From Dichetophora obliterata (taxonomy: Eukaryota > Arthropoda > Insecta > Diptera > Sciomyzidae), in the NCBI GenBank assembly GCA_963920525.1, contig OY986439.1, positions 28,096,819-28,160,818 on the forward strand: a stretch of 64,000 nt of DNA, in the 5' to 3' direction. Below the pieces are notes generated by a model. The model had not been told where the DNA came from and did no database searches. It saw only the letters and a list, made by a program, of their open reading frames with translations. Position 1 is the stretch's first letter. The number at the start of each line of letters is the position of its first letter. Positions 46,985 through 58,332 of this stretch are shown here, in pieces. The translations under genes were made by a program, and so were the position numbers.

Positions 46985-49150
46985 GTATTTTTTGCCAATG
47001 ATTTGAAAGCAAGGCCGACATTTTTATATGAAAATATTTTATTAAAAAAAAATGTTGACTTTATATGATTTAAATACAAATTCTAAATGTTTGATAGTTT
47101 AAATCATACTTGATTTTAAATACAAATTCTAGTTGTTTGACAGTTTAAAATCGTTTATCGAGCTTAAGGTCAAAGTTAGAAACAATTAATTGTTCTAACG
47201 AATTTTTCTAAAGAAACAACAACAACAACAAAGTTTTTTCAATATGAAAGGAAAAAAACCACTAGCAAATTGATTTTATTGTACAATTTCTGCGTGCTAA
47301 ACGCGTCATCAGAAATCTTTGTGATTGCCCGTGCAAGCGCGTAGACGCACTGCACCATCGGGGCGATGAGATTTTGAAGCTTCAATTTCTCATTTTTTTC
47401 CCTTAATTTCATAATGCCACATTTGTTGTTGTATTTCTGTTTTACTTTAGTTTCTATGCCTATATTATATGTAGTCCAACAGCCTGCTGGAATTCTGCAC
47501 TAACAAAGCATGTTTTGTTAGTGCAGAATTCCAGCAGGCTGTTGGACTACATATAATATAGGCATAGAAACTAAAGTAAAACAGAAATACAACAACAAAT
47601 GTGGCATTATGAAATTAAGGGAAAAAAATGAGAAATTGAAGCTTCAAAATCTCATCGCCCCGATGGTGCAGTGCGTCTACGCGCTTGCACGGGCAATCAC
47701 AAAGATTTCTGATGACGCGTTTAGCACGCAGAAATTGTACAATAAAATCAATTTGCTAGTGGTTTTTTTCCTTTCATATTGAAAAAACTTTGTTGTTGTT
47801 GTTGTTTCTTTAGAAAAATTCGTTAGAACAATTAATTGTTTCTAACTTTGACCTTAAGCTCGATAAACGATTTTAAACTGTCAAACAACTAGAATTTGTA
47901 TTTAAAATCAAGTATGATTTAAACTATCAAACATTTAGAATTTGTATTTAAATCATATAAAGTCAACATAATAAACATAGAGGTCATTTAGGAAAAAACT
48001 TTAAAAAAAATTTTTTTTTTATTGTTAGCTGTTAAAAATACGTCAAATTAAATTCGTATTATTAATTATAAATTTCGTAACATTAAAGTAACGAAAAAAT
48101 TTTATAATTTTTTAATGAAAAAAACTCTAAGTATTTTCATATAATTTTGCATGAATAAATTTATGTATCTGTTTAAAATCTCTTTTTTTTATAAAAAACT
48201 TTTGCATTGTATTAGTTTATTTGAATTTTAAATTGTTTCCGAGATCTCGTCTTTGTTTCGAATTCATAACAAAGCCGAGACTTTTAAATGGAAATATTTC
48301 GTTTTCATAAAAACTATTTTATCATTGTTAGCTGCTTCATCACTTAATATATAAAAAATTCGAAATCTTTTCATGGAATTTTGAAAATATGTGAATAAAA
48401 AGTTCTTCATTTTTAGCTGCAAGAAAATATGTTAATACAAATAAGAAAATTTTCCACACTTTTATATGAAAAATTCAAAGTCTTTTTGCATAATTTTGTA
48501 TGGATCCGAGAACTCGTGTTTGTTTCGAGCGCGTTAATGGGTCAGACCTTTTTGTATGAAAATATATAATTATTTGAATAATAAGTATTTTTTCATCGTT
48601 AGCTTATGAAAATACGTTAATTAAAATCAAAAAATATTTTCATAATTTTTATAAGAAAAATTTCTAAGTCTTTTTATATAATTTTCTATGATGAAATTTA
48701 TATGAAAATAATCTAAGTCCTCTTGCATAATTTTGTATGGATCCAATATCTGGTCTTTGTTTCCAGCTCGTTTACAAGTCGGACTTTTTTATATGCAAAT
48801 AGATAATTTTTTTAATAAAAAGTATTTTTTCATTGTTAGCTAGTTTTAGCAACAATTATTTAAACGTCAATTAAAATAAAAAAAAATTTAATAATTATTA
48901 CATGAAAACATTCGAAGTCTTTTTATTTAATTTTGTATGAAGATTTTTATGGAATTTTTTTTTCATATATCATATAATTGAGTTTTATTTTAATGTTTAG
49001 TATTTTCACTGAAAAATTTTCCAAGTTTTTCTTAGAATAAGCCACTAAGAAAAATTTATGAGTCCGAGATCTCGTGTTCGTTGCGAGCTCGTTTACGAGT
49101 CCGAGATTGCGAGTCCGAGATCTCGGACTCGTTAACGAGCTCGTTTACAA
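46985..49150. repeat. Degenerate satellite of about 240 bp units, split by a palindrome
   Basis: Units share the words TTTTGCATAATTTTGTATGG, CGAGATCTCGTGT, TTATATGAAAATA and TTTTTTCATTGTTAGCT, seen near 46990-47050 and then from 48000 to 49150 at spacings of about 200-250 bp. The right edge (49060-49150) contains a 20-bp palindrome, GAGTCCGAGATCTCGGACTC, and AACGAGCTCGTT. The palindrome at 47052-47969 is inserted in one unit. Confidence 0.6.
47052..47969. repeat. 918-bp near-perfect palindrome
   Basis: Position p pairs with 95021 minus p; the centre lies between 47510 and 47511 (AAAGCATGTTTT). By eye the 459-bp arms match throughout, apart from one mismatched pair beside the central CATG. 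Flanks diverge immediately outside 47052 and 47969. The arms contain the GTTCTAACGAAT and CAACAACAAC words of the 117-bp palindrome at 827-943. The arm also contains a GC-richer block (GCCCGTGCAAGCGCGTAGAC) unlike its surroundings. No open reading frame of note. Confidence 0.9.
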
Positions 49151-49408
49151 ATAGTTCTTCGTTTGGTGTTTATTGGGGTATCTCTAAGTTCATAGGCAGC
49201 AACAGATGTATGCATCTGCAGCTCCAGCTCCGTATCTATATCGCATGTCGTGCAACCTGTACTTAACTCGGCTTGGTATTCAGTTGCATTCGTGTGGCCA
49301 ATAATTGTGGCTGACTGCAAGCTGGCAAGTTAAGCCCCCTACTTTCGCCACCACGTGACCATCAATTGGCTTTAGCTCGCTGATTACGCGTATCGTTTAT
49401 CCGTTTAT
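49151..49408. other. Unassigned, less AT-rich stretch
   Basis: Opposed open frames of about 60 residues (49081-49320) have no domain signal. No splice or element boundary seen. Confidence 0.35.
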
Positions 49409-50239
49409 AACTACCCAGTAGGCATTGGCAGCACTGCAAGCAGGCCTTCGTATGGATTTTAGAGTACTGCCGCAATCATATACAATTACACTTGCTTTTT
49501 TATATGAAATAGGAAAATTTGTCAGGTCTTCCTTCGCTCTCCTTGCTCAAAAGAGACCAGCCAGAAGCGCTCTTTCGAGAAGTCACGTTAGAAGGAAAAG
49601 CAATATAAATATCAACTTCAAATAAAAATCGACTAACAATTTCAGATTTGAACAATGCTCCTCTCATGTGACGGTCCGACATCTTACCCACTCGTCTATG
49701 ATGGTTGTTAAGAATCAATAGCTTCTTTTGCATCAATACAAATGAAAGTAAGCTTTTGGGCTTCCCAAAAAAAAAAAAAAATTTTTTTTTTATGTTTTTT
49801 TAAATCTACTTTTTTTTACATACTGTTCTGTGTATTAAAAATTTTTTTTGAAATTTTTCATAAATTTTCTTCATACAAAAATATAAGAAAAGACTTGGAG
49901 TTTTTCCATATAAATATTTTCATATAATATATGTAATGTGTTAGTTTTCGGAAACCCGGGATCGAGGCCCAACTCGGACAAAAACAATTTTTTTGTTGTT
50001 TTTTTTTTAAATCTGCATTTTTTTACAAACTGTTCTGTATATTTAAAATTTTTTTAGGATTTTTTTTTTTAAGTTTTTTCATATAAAATAATATGAAAAG
50101 AATCAGAACCTTCAAAAGGTAGGCCTTACAGAAGTGCTCATCAAAGCAGTGATCATGGAAGTTGTATTGACGCTAATAATAGCAGTGCTAGCATGCCTTC
50201 TTTTGAGGAGCACTGGCTAAAATGCCCACTGGGTAGTTG
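49409..50239. mobile_element. Inverted-end element with tRNA-like cores, 831 bp
   Basis: Tips AACTACCCAGTAGGCATT at 49409 and the complement of AACTACCCAGTGGGCATT ending at 50239. Next to the tips, GCAGTGC/AGCACTG and AGGCATGC/GGCCTTC words repeat. On the minus strand 49628-49700 is a tRNA-like stretch (GACGAGTGGGTAAGATGTCG, then TTGTTCAAATC) homologous to the cores at 23743-23812 and 31479-31549, together with the adjacent TTTTGCATCA-ATGAAAGTAAG block. A second tRNA-like piece (GGGATCGAGGCCC B box) lies at 49936-49980 on the plus strand. Confidence 0.6.
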
Positions 50240-50867
50240 CTTGCATTCAGTGGACGCTACAACATTGACTACGATGTGTATGTAAGTTTTTTGGTTTTGC
50301 TCTTTTGTTACCGCAAATTTTCATTTAAGCTACAGTAACGCCCCAAAAACGAGCACCAGCTGAAATTAATTACATATAAGTTTTTTGCTCTAACTGCTGC
50401 GGTACATATTTTTTGTATAGGATATGATTTGAACAATTTTTATTAATTACTAAATTTTTTTTTCTGAAGCATAATTTTAGGCCCTCAGTTATAAGTGTTG
50501 ACTACAGTGGAGTCGATAGCTTTTGGTTGTGGGGGTATCTTTTGTTGGAGTACACTTTTAAATAACTTATTACATGACTGTTTTGTGAAGCCGAATGTCA
50601 TGGTTCAGAGCTCTACTTTGTTGAAACGTCGAAAAACGGTAGGTAGGTAAAAAAAATTATGGGCTTGTTGAATTGAATCTAACAGGGACCAGATATAAAG
50701 ATTATTTTTTAAAGTTGGATTAAGAGATAAAGCAAAAAAAGTTGTAATATAATTATTTTAAATATAGCAATGTTACGCTAGGGACCTGGAGTTTCCATTT
50801 CTTACATTATTGTTTTTCATGATTGTAATAATAAAAATTACCTCAAACCAATTGCTTTTTGATTAAT

Positions 50868-51510
50868 ATTTTTTTGATCAGAAATAAAAGTTATTTCCTG
50901 GTCGTTGTTTTTTTTTCGATCAGAAATAAAAGTTATTTCCTGTTCGTTATTTTTTCAATCCGAAATAGATTTTTTTATCGTTATTTTTTCGATCAAAAAT
51001 AAAAGTGATTTCCTGGTCGTTATTTTTTCAGTCAGAAGTACAATTTTTATCGTACGAGTTGTATTATACGAGCATTATTATACTTATAAAATTCAAACTT
51101 TCGTTAAAATTTTTAAACTTTTGTCACTATTTTCCAACTTTTAGTTCAACATTCATCATTTTTGTTGCCATTTTTTAATATCAAATTGAGGTTAGCTCTC
51201 AGAACTGTCACAATATAAAATTTAAACATATAAGTATTCTCTAATATAAATGTTATTTTTTTGATAGAAATTATTTCAATCAAAAAATAATTTTTTTCTT
51301 CTGTTAAAAAAAAATTGATCAAAAAAGAACTTTTATATCTGATCGAAAAAATAACGACCAAGAAATAACTTTTATTTTTGATTGAAAAAAATAACGATCA
51401 AGAAATAACTTATACTTCTGATTGAAAAAAATAACGATCATGAAATAGCTTTTATATCTGATAGAAAAAATAACGGTCTAAAAATAACTTTTATTTTTGA
51501 TCGAAAAAAT
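50868..51510. mobile_element. Fold-back-like element with arrayed inverted ends
   Basis: The left array (50877-51050) has about four units of about 40 bp reading GATCAGAAATAAAAGTTATT and TCCTGGTCGTTATTTTTTC. The right array (51290-51508) has four to five units of the reverse complement. A non-repetitive core of about 230 bp separates them. Terminal inverted repeats made of short tandem units are the layout of Drosophila FB elements. Confidence 0.7.
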
Positions 51511-52069
51511 GAAAAAAAAAACAGATGCGTCTCTGGACACACGAGAGAAGCGAAGCTTTTTCGCAGTTTTATACATTTCATAATTTAATGGTTTTTAATT
51601 TTTAAATTGAAAAGCTTTAAATACCTAAAGTTAATTAAAAAAATAATTTCCCACCAGTAAATTTTATTACCTTGCATAATTATTTTACGTTAATTTTGAA
51701 TTGTTTTTGTAAATGTTAATGAAATTATTGGGTTTTTATATCTAAAATATCAAACGTATATTAAATAGATGTAATGTCATCGAAATTTCTAGCAAATATT
51801 ACATCAATAGTTGTCCTAATCTTGTTGTGCAAATATTTGGATCGCTTGTCATTCGCAAATTGTATTTATCAGCTTAGAATTTTTATGAAACTGATTTTTT
51901 TATATTTCAAAAGTATAGTCTTGCTGACGTTAATGTCCAATTATAATAGAAGTAACGTATTGTGATATAATGTCAGTTGAGCAGTGCGTTCTTTCACTTA
52001 TTGTTTGAAGCAATGCTTTCTTATACGTGTGGTTTTAATAAACGTAACGTAACGTAACGAGACAGGACG

Positions 52070-52690
52070 TATAGATCCGTGGATTTTAGATTACTTTACA
52101 TTACATCTTGTCAAAAAGCAACTGAACATTGTATTTTCACTTCTACAGCCGTTTCAGTATGTGTCGAGCCACAGTGTTTCGTCTACATTCATTCTCTTTA
52201 TACGCATTTATCTCGGTACTACTTTTTTCGGCATGGTGTTGTAGAAAAAACAAAAACTATTTAGCCGAATCATTTGAAATTTAAAATTGCTATTGATAAC
52301 AACGGTGGCTATCGCTGGACCTAGAATCAAAGTTTTAATTAAAAACATCGTATATTTTACACTTAATAACCGGTAGAAAACAAGCTGTTTTAAGAACTTA
52401 ATTTTCAAAAGCGCGTCATTATATCAATTTTAAACATCTTTTTTTTCTTGTGCCAGCCATAGCTGCATTCATAGTGATTAATAATGTTCGAGGTTTTTAT
52501 TTTTAAGATAAATAGAACAGTCAAAATCTACAACACCGCCCATGCCCCTTTCCCTTTTTCTTAACAAGATCAACAATTTTTTAAATTAAAAAATATTTTT
52601 TTATGATAAATGAGAGTTTCAATTGTTCAATATTTTAGCTTTTTAAAAAAGTCCTAAAAATACCTCAAATTTTTGAGCGCTAGACCACCA
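52070..52690 (-). repeat. Dispersed repeat of about 0.62 kb with short conserved frame, copy A
   Basis: The reverse complement aligns with 57515-58144 over most of its length (shared words AAATTTGAGGTATTTTT, TTCTATTTATCTT, GACGCGCTTTTGAAA, ATGATTCGGCTAAATAG). In the aligned part both copies encode FQMIRLNSFCF.YN..PKKVV.R. In this copy the frame then stops (52208), though similarity continues (TETAVEVKI). I do not recognise the peptide. Confidence 0.6.
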
Positions 52691-52802
52691 TCCTTGCCTG
52701 CAGTGCCTATGAACATTCATGTCTGAATTCGCAATCAAAATCCACCCGTTCAATGGAACCTTGCTGCTTTTGTTGTTTGGATAGCAAATTCAAAATGCTT
52801 TT

Positions 52803-53276
52803 TACTACGTTTCCATGGCGAGTTGATCCTAGGTTGGGTTTTCTTCAAGTTGACATAATGGCGTTTCTAGCTCGAAAGTGTTTCCGTGTACAACATTGAG
52901 TCGAGTTGGACTTCGGCCATTCTATTCGCCATTTTTTCTTAATATAAATGTGTGCGATCAGAAGGTGCAAAATTTACTAAACATATTGAGTCTTTGATCA
53001 GTATTAGTATCCGCTACTTTGTGTGCCTGCTGAACGGTTTGTTACATTTTATGCCAACGCAGTGACAGAAATAAAATAAAATAACAAATAATCAAGAAAA
53101 CCTCACTCAACAGTTGAGCAACTGTTTCATATTCCGAACGCATATAATCTAACTCAGTTAAATCTAATAAGTTTTGCGGAGTTTCGTGGATTTAACGAAA
53201 TTCAACTCAACACACGTTTTCATGGGCAGTTAATCCCGAGTCAACCTCGATTTAACTCGCCATAGAAACGTAGTAT
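52803..53276. mobile_element. 474-bp MITE
   Basis: Left end TTTACTACGTTTCCATGGCG (52801-52820), then AGTTGATC; the complement of the right end reads ATACTACGTTTCTATGGCG and AGTTAAATC. The interior is non-coding. Nested in the hAT-like element. Confidence 0.65.
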
Positions 53277-53432
53277 TTGATCGATAATTGTGATCTGCTG
53301 CATTATAGCTTCACGCATTCACAATAAAATATGTAGGGCAGCTAATGAGCAATCACTTTAATAAATTCTTGTCATTTACTGCAACATAGCTTCAGTTAAT
53401 ATTGAATGAATCACATCATATCAGAAAGAGTT

Positions 53433-53506
53433 GGTTTGGAGTAGTGGTTAGTGTGTAGAACCTTCGATCGGAAGGCGCGAGTTCAATCCTCACGCTTGTA
53501 AAGAAA
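53433..53506 (+). repeat. tRNA-like sequence
   Basis: GGAGTAGTGGTTAGTGTGTA (A box) and GGCGCGAGTTCAATCCTCAC (B box) with a pairing CCTTC/GAAGG stem between. The acceptor ends do not pair, and T-rich sequence follows. I read it as a SINE head rather than a working tRNA gene. Confidence 0.5.
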
Positions 53507-53957
53507 TATTTTAAATTTTATATTCTCTTATTGTAATAGACGCAATATAAAAACAACAACAATTCTAAGAAAAAGGTGTATGGAAAAAAGTGTCGTTTTT
53601 CAGATTTCACTCAAGAAAATCACAAAACGAGGCGTACAATACTTCGCTTCAAAAATAACTGTAATTAAATGATTGATTAATAGCGATAATTGTCATTGGG
53701 GGTATGTGGAATCTAAGCAACACCGAATTTCTGCAAGCTACACATGTCACTATATCACTAGGTATTTGTTGACCGAGTAAGAAAAATTAAACACTAAACT
53801 AACTCAAATTTTGATAACTTTCCTGAAAAAAGAAGAATTTTTGACAATGCATATACATTTGGATTCGTGCTTAACTTAATAATAGAATCAATTCAATATT
53901 AGATCTGGAGGGATCCAGACCTGCGGATACCCCCATATCTACGCCACTGGTTGACTT

Positions 53958-56340
53958 ACATTAATAAAGTATCTTTGGACATAAAAATATTTAACGTACT
54001 AAATAATTTCGATACTTAGAGCGTCTGAGTCAATAAAATCAATTGTATGGTTGATTTTAGCCTTTTGAAAACTCCTGTAATCCGCCTCCAACAACTTCGT
54101 TTAATGCGAACAGTTTTTTTAATGCCATTCTCATCATTATTATCTTATCTGTCGATTTCCAATCAAATTAAAAGGTTTTCATTGCGTATTTAACACTCAC
54201 TCTTCACAGCATCCAAAAAGTCGTTAATCTACGCCAACTTAATGTCATAGCAACAGTTGACAATTGCTCGTTCTTGATGGTCAATGGGGCACGACATTAA
54301 ATAGTAGTCAAAGTTAGAAGAATGACAATAACAACAATGAAAACTTTAATACAACAAAAACAATTTGCCAAGTAAACAACCGCCAATCCCCACGTCAATA
54401 ATTTGAGCAACATTTGTAGAGAATTTCCTCAATCAACACACTGGGATAGAGCATGACATGAAGAAGGTTGAACAAATAGCTTAACAGACTACATAAAGGA
54501 TCACATAAGCACTAACATAACGAACAACATTAAGGACTTTAAGGTTCAGCCAAGAACATGTATGTAAAGAAAACTGTAACATTGAACAATATTTAAGTTA
54601 GTTGTCTCTGTTAAAATTGTACTAATAACAGAGAAAAAATATACTAATAACAGCATTTTAACAGTGAAATGTTACTGTTGCTTGGCGCGTGCCAAAATGT
54701 CTATTAAATTAGGTTCCACAGCAAAAAGAGCGTATAAAAACGGTATTTAAGCTGAGAGAAAAATTCTTTAACAAATTTGTAGAAAGAGCAAAACTTTGAA
54801 TAAAATAAAATCCACACATCAAAAATGATACTTAGTAGATGTTGCATATACATATTTAAAAAAATTGTTTCTAAGCAATTTAGTTGTCAAAAAAACAACA
54901 CCTTTAAAAAACAAACATTTCTGTACAACTATATTTTTTTTAATCAGCGAATTCTGTTAGTTGAGACTTATACGTGTATCGGCATTTTTAAAGTTTTCAT
55001 CTGAAAAAGTTTTAACATAGTTTTTAAACTTACTCGATTTCATTTTTTTATATTGGTTTCTTATTTTTGTGTTTTAAGACCTATAGTGAAATAACAAATT
55101 TATTGTAGTATATTTTGTAGTATACTTACTCCCTAGCAAGTACTTTTATATATCTCTTTGAGCATTTTCGTAATAAAGTTTAAAAAAGTGCCTTTAAACG
55201 TTGTCTTTGGGAACTAGAATATTTTTTGAAATGTTCATTGAATAATACTCTTTTAAATTTTCTAAACTAACCACATTTGTATAATGCGCACTCTTATAAA
55301 TTTTTTTTTTTAAAATTAAATTATGTCAAAAACTTGACTATTTCCATTGCATAGTTTTAGGAGTTTCAAAATGAAATTTACTCTATTATATTCTATATAT
55401 TCTTCATAGATATACGCTTTATTGCCGTGCTAAACAAGTTTAATTAATGTCAAATTAATTAAATAATCTAATAATTGATCGATTTTCGATCAAAATCATG
55501 TGTAATTGAACATTTGGTTGTGTAAATAGCCACCTTTCAGTTAGAACACTAGCTTCTGGCGAAGCAGAAACTCGTTTCATTTCTATGGTGCATTTCGACA
55601 AACTATCGAACACAAATGAATATTGAAATAAATGGAGAAGAAACTAGAACAGATGTCAACCCTTAAAAGAGTTGATGGCGGTGATCTATAAATAGCCTAC
55701 TGCTTTAAAATGTCATATGATTAGCAGCCATACAATTCATAAGAATGAATTCCAGAATCTGCACATTCATATACTAGTTTAAACAGTGAGTTGATCACAG
55801 CTTAATCACTCAAAGACTACTGATGAGGAAAATGTAGCGATTTCCGAAACAGACTGTCTAGTTAGCTAAGTGATTGTCTCTATACAGAGTTGTTGTTGTT
55901 GTTGTTGTTGCCTTCTTGAAAACTTACTTGATCTAAAGCTCACAATTTTAATTCATGTAATTATTCATAGATCATAAAATCTAATTAAAACACAATTTTT
56001 TTTACCTACACAGTTTATTATTATTGTTTTTTTAAAATTTTGTGAGAAAAAATGTCATATTCGTTTTTGTAAACTTTTTTATATCCGTTTTTTTAATTAA
56101 GGGTTTTTTTCATATTTCCGACCTCAAAATTAGGCTTTAAGCAAAAATGAGCATCGATGGCGTCAAACGATGTTTTTCGGTGGTAAGCTTCGATATTTTT
56201 GTTTCAATACTTATCCTTACTTTATAGCACGGGGTATATGCAGGCATCACTTGATTGCACCAGCAGGATGGTGTCTTATACCTATAGACCACCTACCAAA
56301 ATAAAAGCTATATCAAATAGAAAACATGTTTTCCCATTTC
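53958..56340. other. Unassigned stretch
   Basis: No gene supported. 54200-54760 is of moderate complexity with AAC-type runs. There is a GTT microsatellite at 55888-55910. 56160-56190 carries GCATCGATGG and AACGATG words that could be the decayed other end of the hAT fragment that follows. Confidence 0.35.
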
Positions 56341-56821
56341 ATAAATTTAAAAAATTTATTTGTTGGAGTTTATTAATTTGGAAATTGAATTAAGGAAAAG
56401 AAGCTTAGATAACCTCGTCACTAGAAGCCTGTTTCTTTCTTGACTGATGGTTGCTCCAGCTTCTGAGAACAAGTGGGTACAGATATAGCATTCCAATCTT
56501 CGCAAGTTTTGAAAATAGAGGTTTCATGTCATCCCAAATTTCGATCGCATCTGTTTTTATTGGGGTAAAAGGAGACTACAGGTACATCTGCACTTCTATT
56601 TTGCTTACATTTGCTATTGAATATGCATCAGAATATTTATTTTTTGTGTTATTGTGTGTTAGCTTTTTGTGGTATTTCCAGATGTCAAATTGTGAATCGG
56701 CTAAAAATGTGCAAACGATATCGATGTTTTTCCTTTTCAGACCGATGTATCGACGATGTATCGCTCATAAGAACATAGATGTTGACATCGATATTTATGA
56801 AGGATATATCTTCCATCCCTA
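56341..56821 (-). pseudogene. hAT transposase C-terminal fragment
   Basis: Minus strand: FDIWKYHKK (56700-56675), SKIEVQMYL (56605-56580), then after a stop SPFTPIKTDAIEIWDDMKPL and FSKLAKIGM (to about 56490). A frameshift follows, and then LCTHLFSEAGATISQERNRL and LLFLNS (to about 56350). This is the hAT dimerisation region, where families read PSERVFSKAG and NRLSP...LLFLN. The minus-strand start at 56821 (TAGGGATGGAAGATATATCC) looks like a hAT tip. The 123-codon plus-strand frame here is only its shadow. Confidence 0.75.
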
Positions 56822-56929
56822 ACAATGCGCAGACATCTTAAATTGACAAATAAGAATAAAAAAAGAAAATTCGCCGCTTCGAGAAGCTGTACCGTCCTCA
56901 TTTCTCACTATCAGACTCGACTTGCCTTC

Positions 56930-57145
56930 AAGAAAACTTTCCTTGTAGCATCTTAAGCCCTCATATTTTCCACAATTTACTCGTGGATTTCTATGTTTAG
57001 TTTCCATAATTCTTAAATGTAGTAAAGAGCATAGAAAATAAAAAGAACCACGACCGAACGCGGACTCGAACCGGGGACGTATGGGTTGATAGTCTAGCGC
57101 ACTCTCCACTAGACTACACACAGCAGAGATAAGGAGATAGGAAAC
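56930..57145 (-). mobile_element. SINE-like element with tRNA-derived head, copy 2
   Basis: Minus strand: TTTCCTATCTCCTTATCTCT, then GTAGTCTAGTGGAGAGTGCG (A box) and CCCCGGTTCGAGTCCGCG (intact B box), then a tail with TTTACTACATTTAAGAATTA and GTGGAAAATATG. Head and tail match copy 1 at 4596-4800. GTTTCCTATCTCTTTGTCTC at 60442-60463 is another fragment of the same head. Confidence 0.65.
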
Positions 57146-57514
57146 TTAAATTTTGTGACGTAAAAACATATGTTATCTCTGTTTTTATGCACTTTGGTGA
57201 AAGTCATTTATTGTGTACGTAAGTTCACCTCAGATCAGTGTTGCCGCGACGATTCTAAAAAAAGTATCCATGAAAATGTCACAATGTATCCAAATGTATC
57301 CACTTCAAAAAAAAAAGTATTCACGTATGAACTGCAAAAAGTCAATAATATATTCAATGTTTTCAACGCACAAAAAAATTTTAAATTTTTAAAATAATGA
57401 AACGCCATTTTTTAAGCTTTAATATCAATTTTATTTATTTAATTTGAAGACCTTTGTTAAAATGTAATAATAAGATGAAAAAAAAATTTACATATATAAA
57501 ATAATATTAATGCC

Positions 57515-58144
57515 TAGTGCTTGAAAATTTGAGGTATTTTTTAGATTTATTTTTTTAAAAGTTGAAATAATGAACAACGATATTTAAACTTTTAAGGTGT
57601 ATTGTGACACTCAAAAAGAAACATTTTTGATTGTGTTCAAAATGGTGCGCAATGAGAATCTTTCAAAGAAAGAGCCTGGTCGCTGTTATTGATTTTTACT
57701 ATTCTATTTATCTTTAAAGTTAAAACCAAGAAAATTATTAATAACTTTGAGTTCAGCTATAAAAATACTTGAAATAGGCAGAATAACGCGCTTTTGAAAT
57801 TTAAGTTCTAAAAACAGTTTTTTTTACCAGTGAAAAATATAAGTTTATTCAGTAAATAAAAATATACGATTTTTGAAAATTTTGAAAGCGATGTGAATAA
57901 CACATTACAATTTCAGATGATTCGGCTGAATAGTTTTTGTTTTTACTATAACAAATTGCCGAAAAAAGTAGTTTTTCGATATACTAATGTAAAGAGAGTG
58001 AGTATGGATATTTGTGCAGTGCGCTCGATACCTGCTAAAGCGGCTGTAGAAGCGGAAATAACGTCAGTATCGTTACAAAAATATTCTCGGAAAATTATAC
58101 TTTTGAAGCATAAAAAAAAATATGAAAATTCTAGACCGCCTTAA
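57515..58144 (+). repeat. Dispersed repeat of about 0.63 kb with short conserved frame, copy B
   Basis: Homologous to the minus-strand copy A at 52070-52690. The frame 57893-58144 (83 codons) includes MIRLNSFCFYYNKLPKKVVF and ends KYENSRPP. It follows TTACAATTTCAG, which would serve as a splice acceptor. Similarity between copies is higher in and near the frame than elsewhere, by eye. No family recognised. Confidence 0.55.
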
Positions 58145-58332
58145 AAAGGAACATTTTTGTGTTATTTTTATATATAATTATTACATTAATTTTAAAAGTA
58201 CGATATTTATACAAAAAAGAATATACAAAATGAAACTGTAAAATTGAGATTACTATTAGTAATTAATTAGATTATATTTTGAAAAGAATTATAATCATTA
58301 TATAATCCTTGCGGTAGATATTTTTGATTAGT

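Larger units (their letters stand above)
50505..53949. mobile_element. hAT-like element, 3.4 kb, with 8-bp target duplication
   Basis: Left tip CAGTGGAGTCGATA at 50505; the complement of the right tip reads CAGTGGCGTAGATA at 53949. A TGGGGGTATC word follows in both. GTTGACTA (50497-50504) and GTTGACTT (53950-53957) match at 7 of 8 positions: an 8-bp duplication, as hAT elements make. Inside are a fold-back array, a dispersed repeat, a MITE and a tRNA-like head, each described separately. No transposase frame recognised inside. Confidence 0.65.

Noticed and set aside
53433..53506. Functional tRNA gene
   Set aside because: A and B boxes are present but the acceptor stem does not pair and the anticodon loop lacks the usual T33. 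SINE head preferred.
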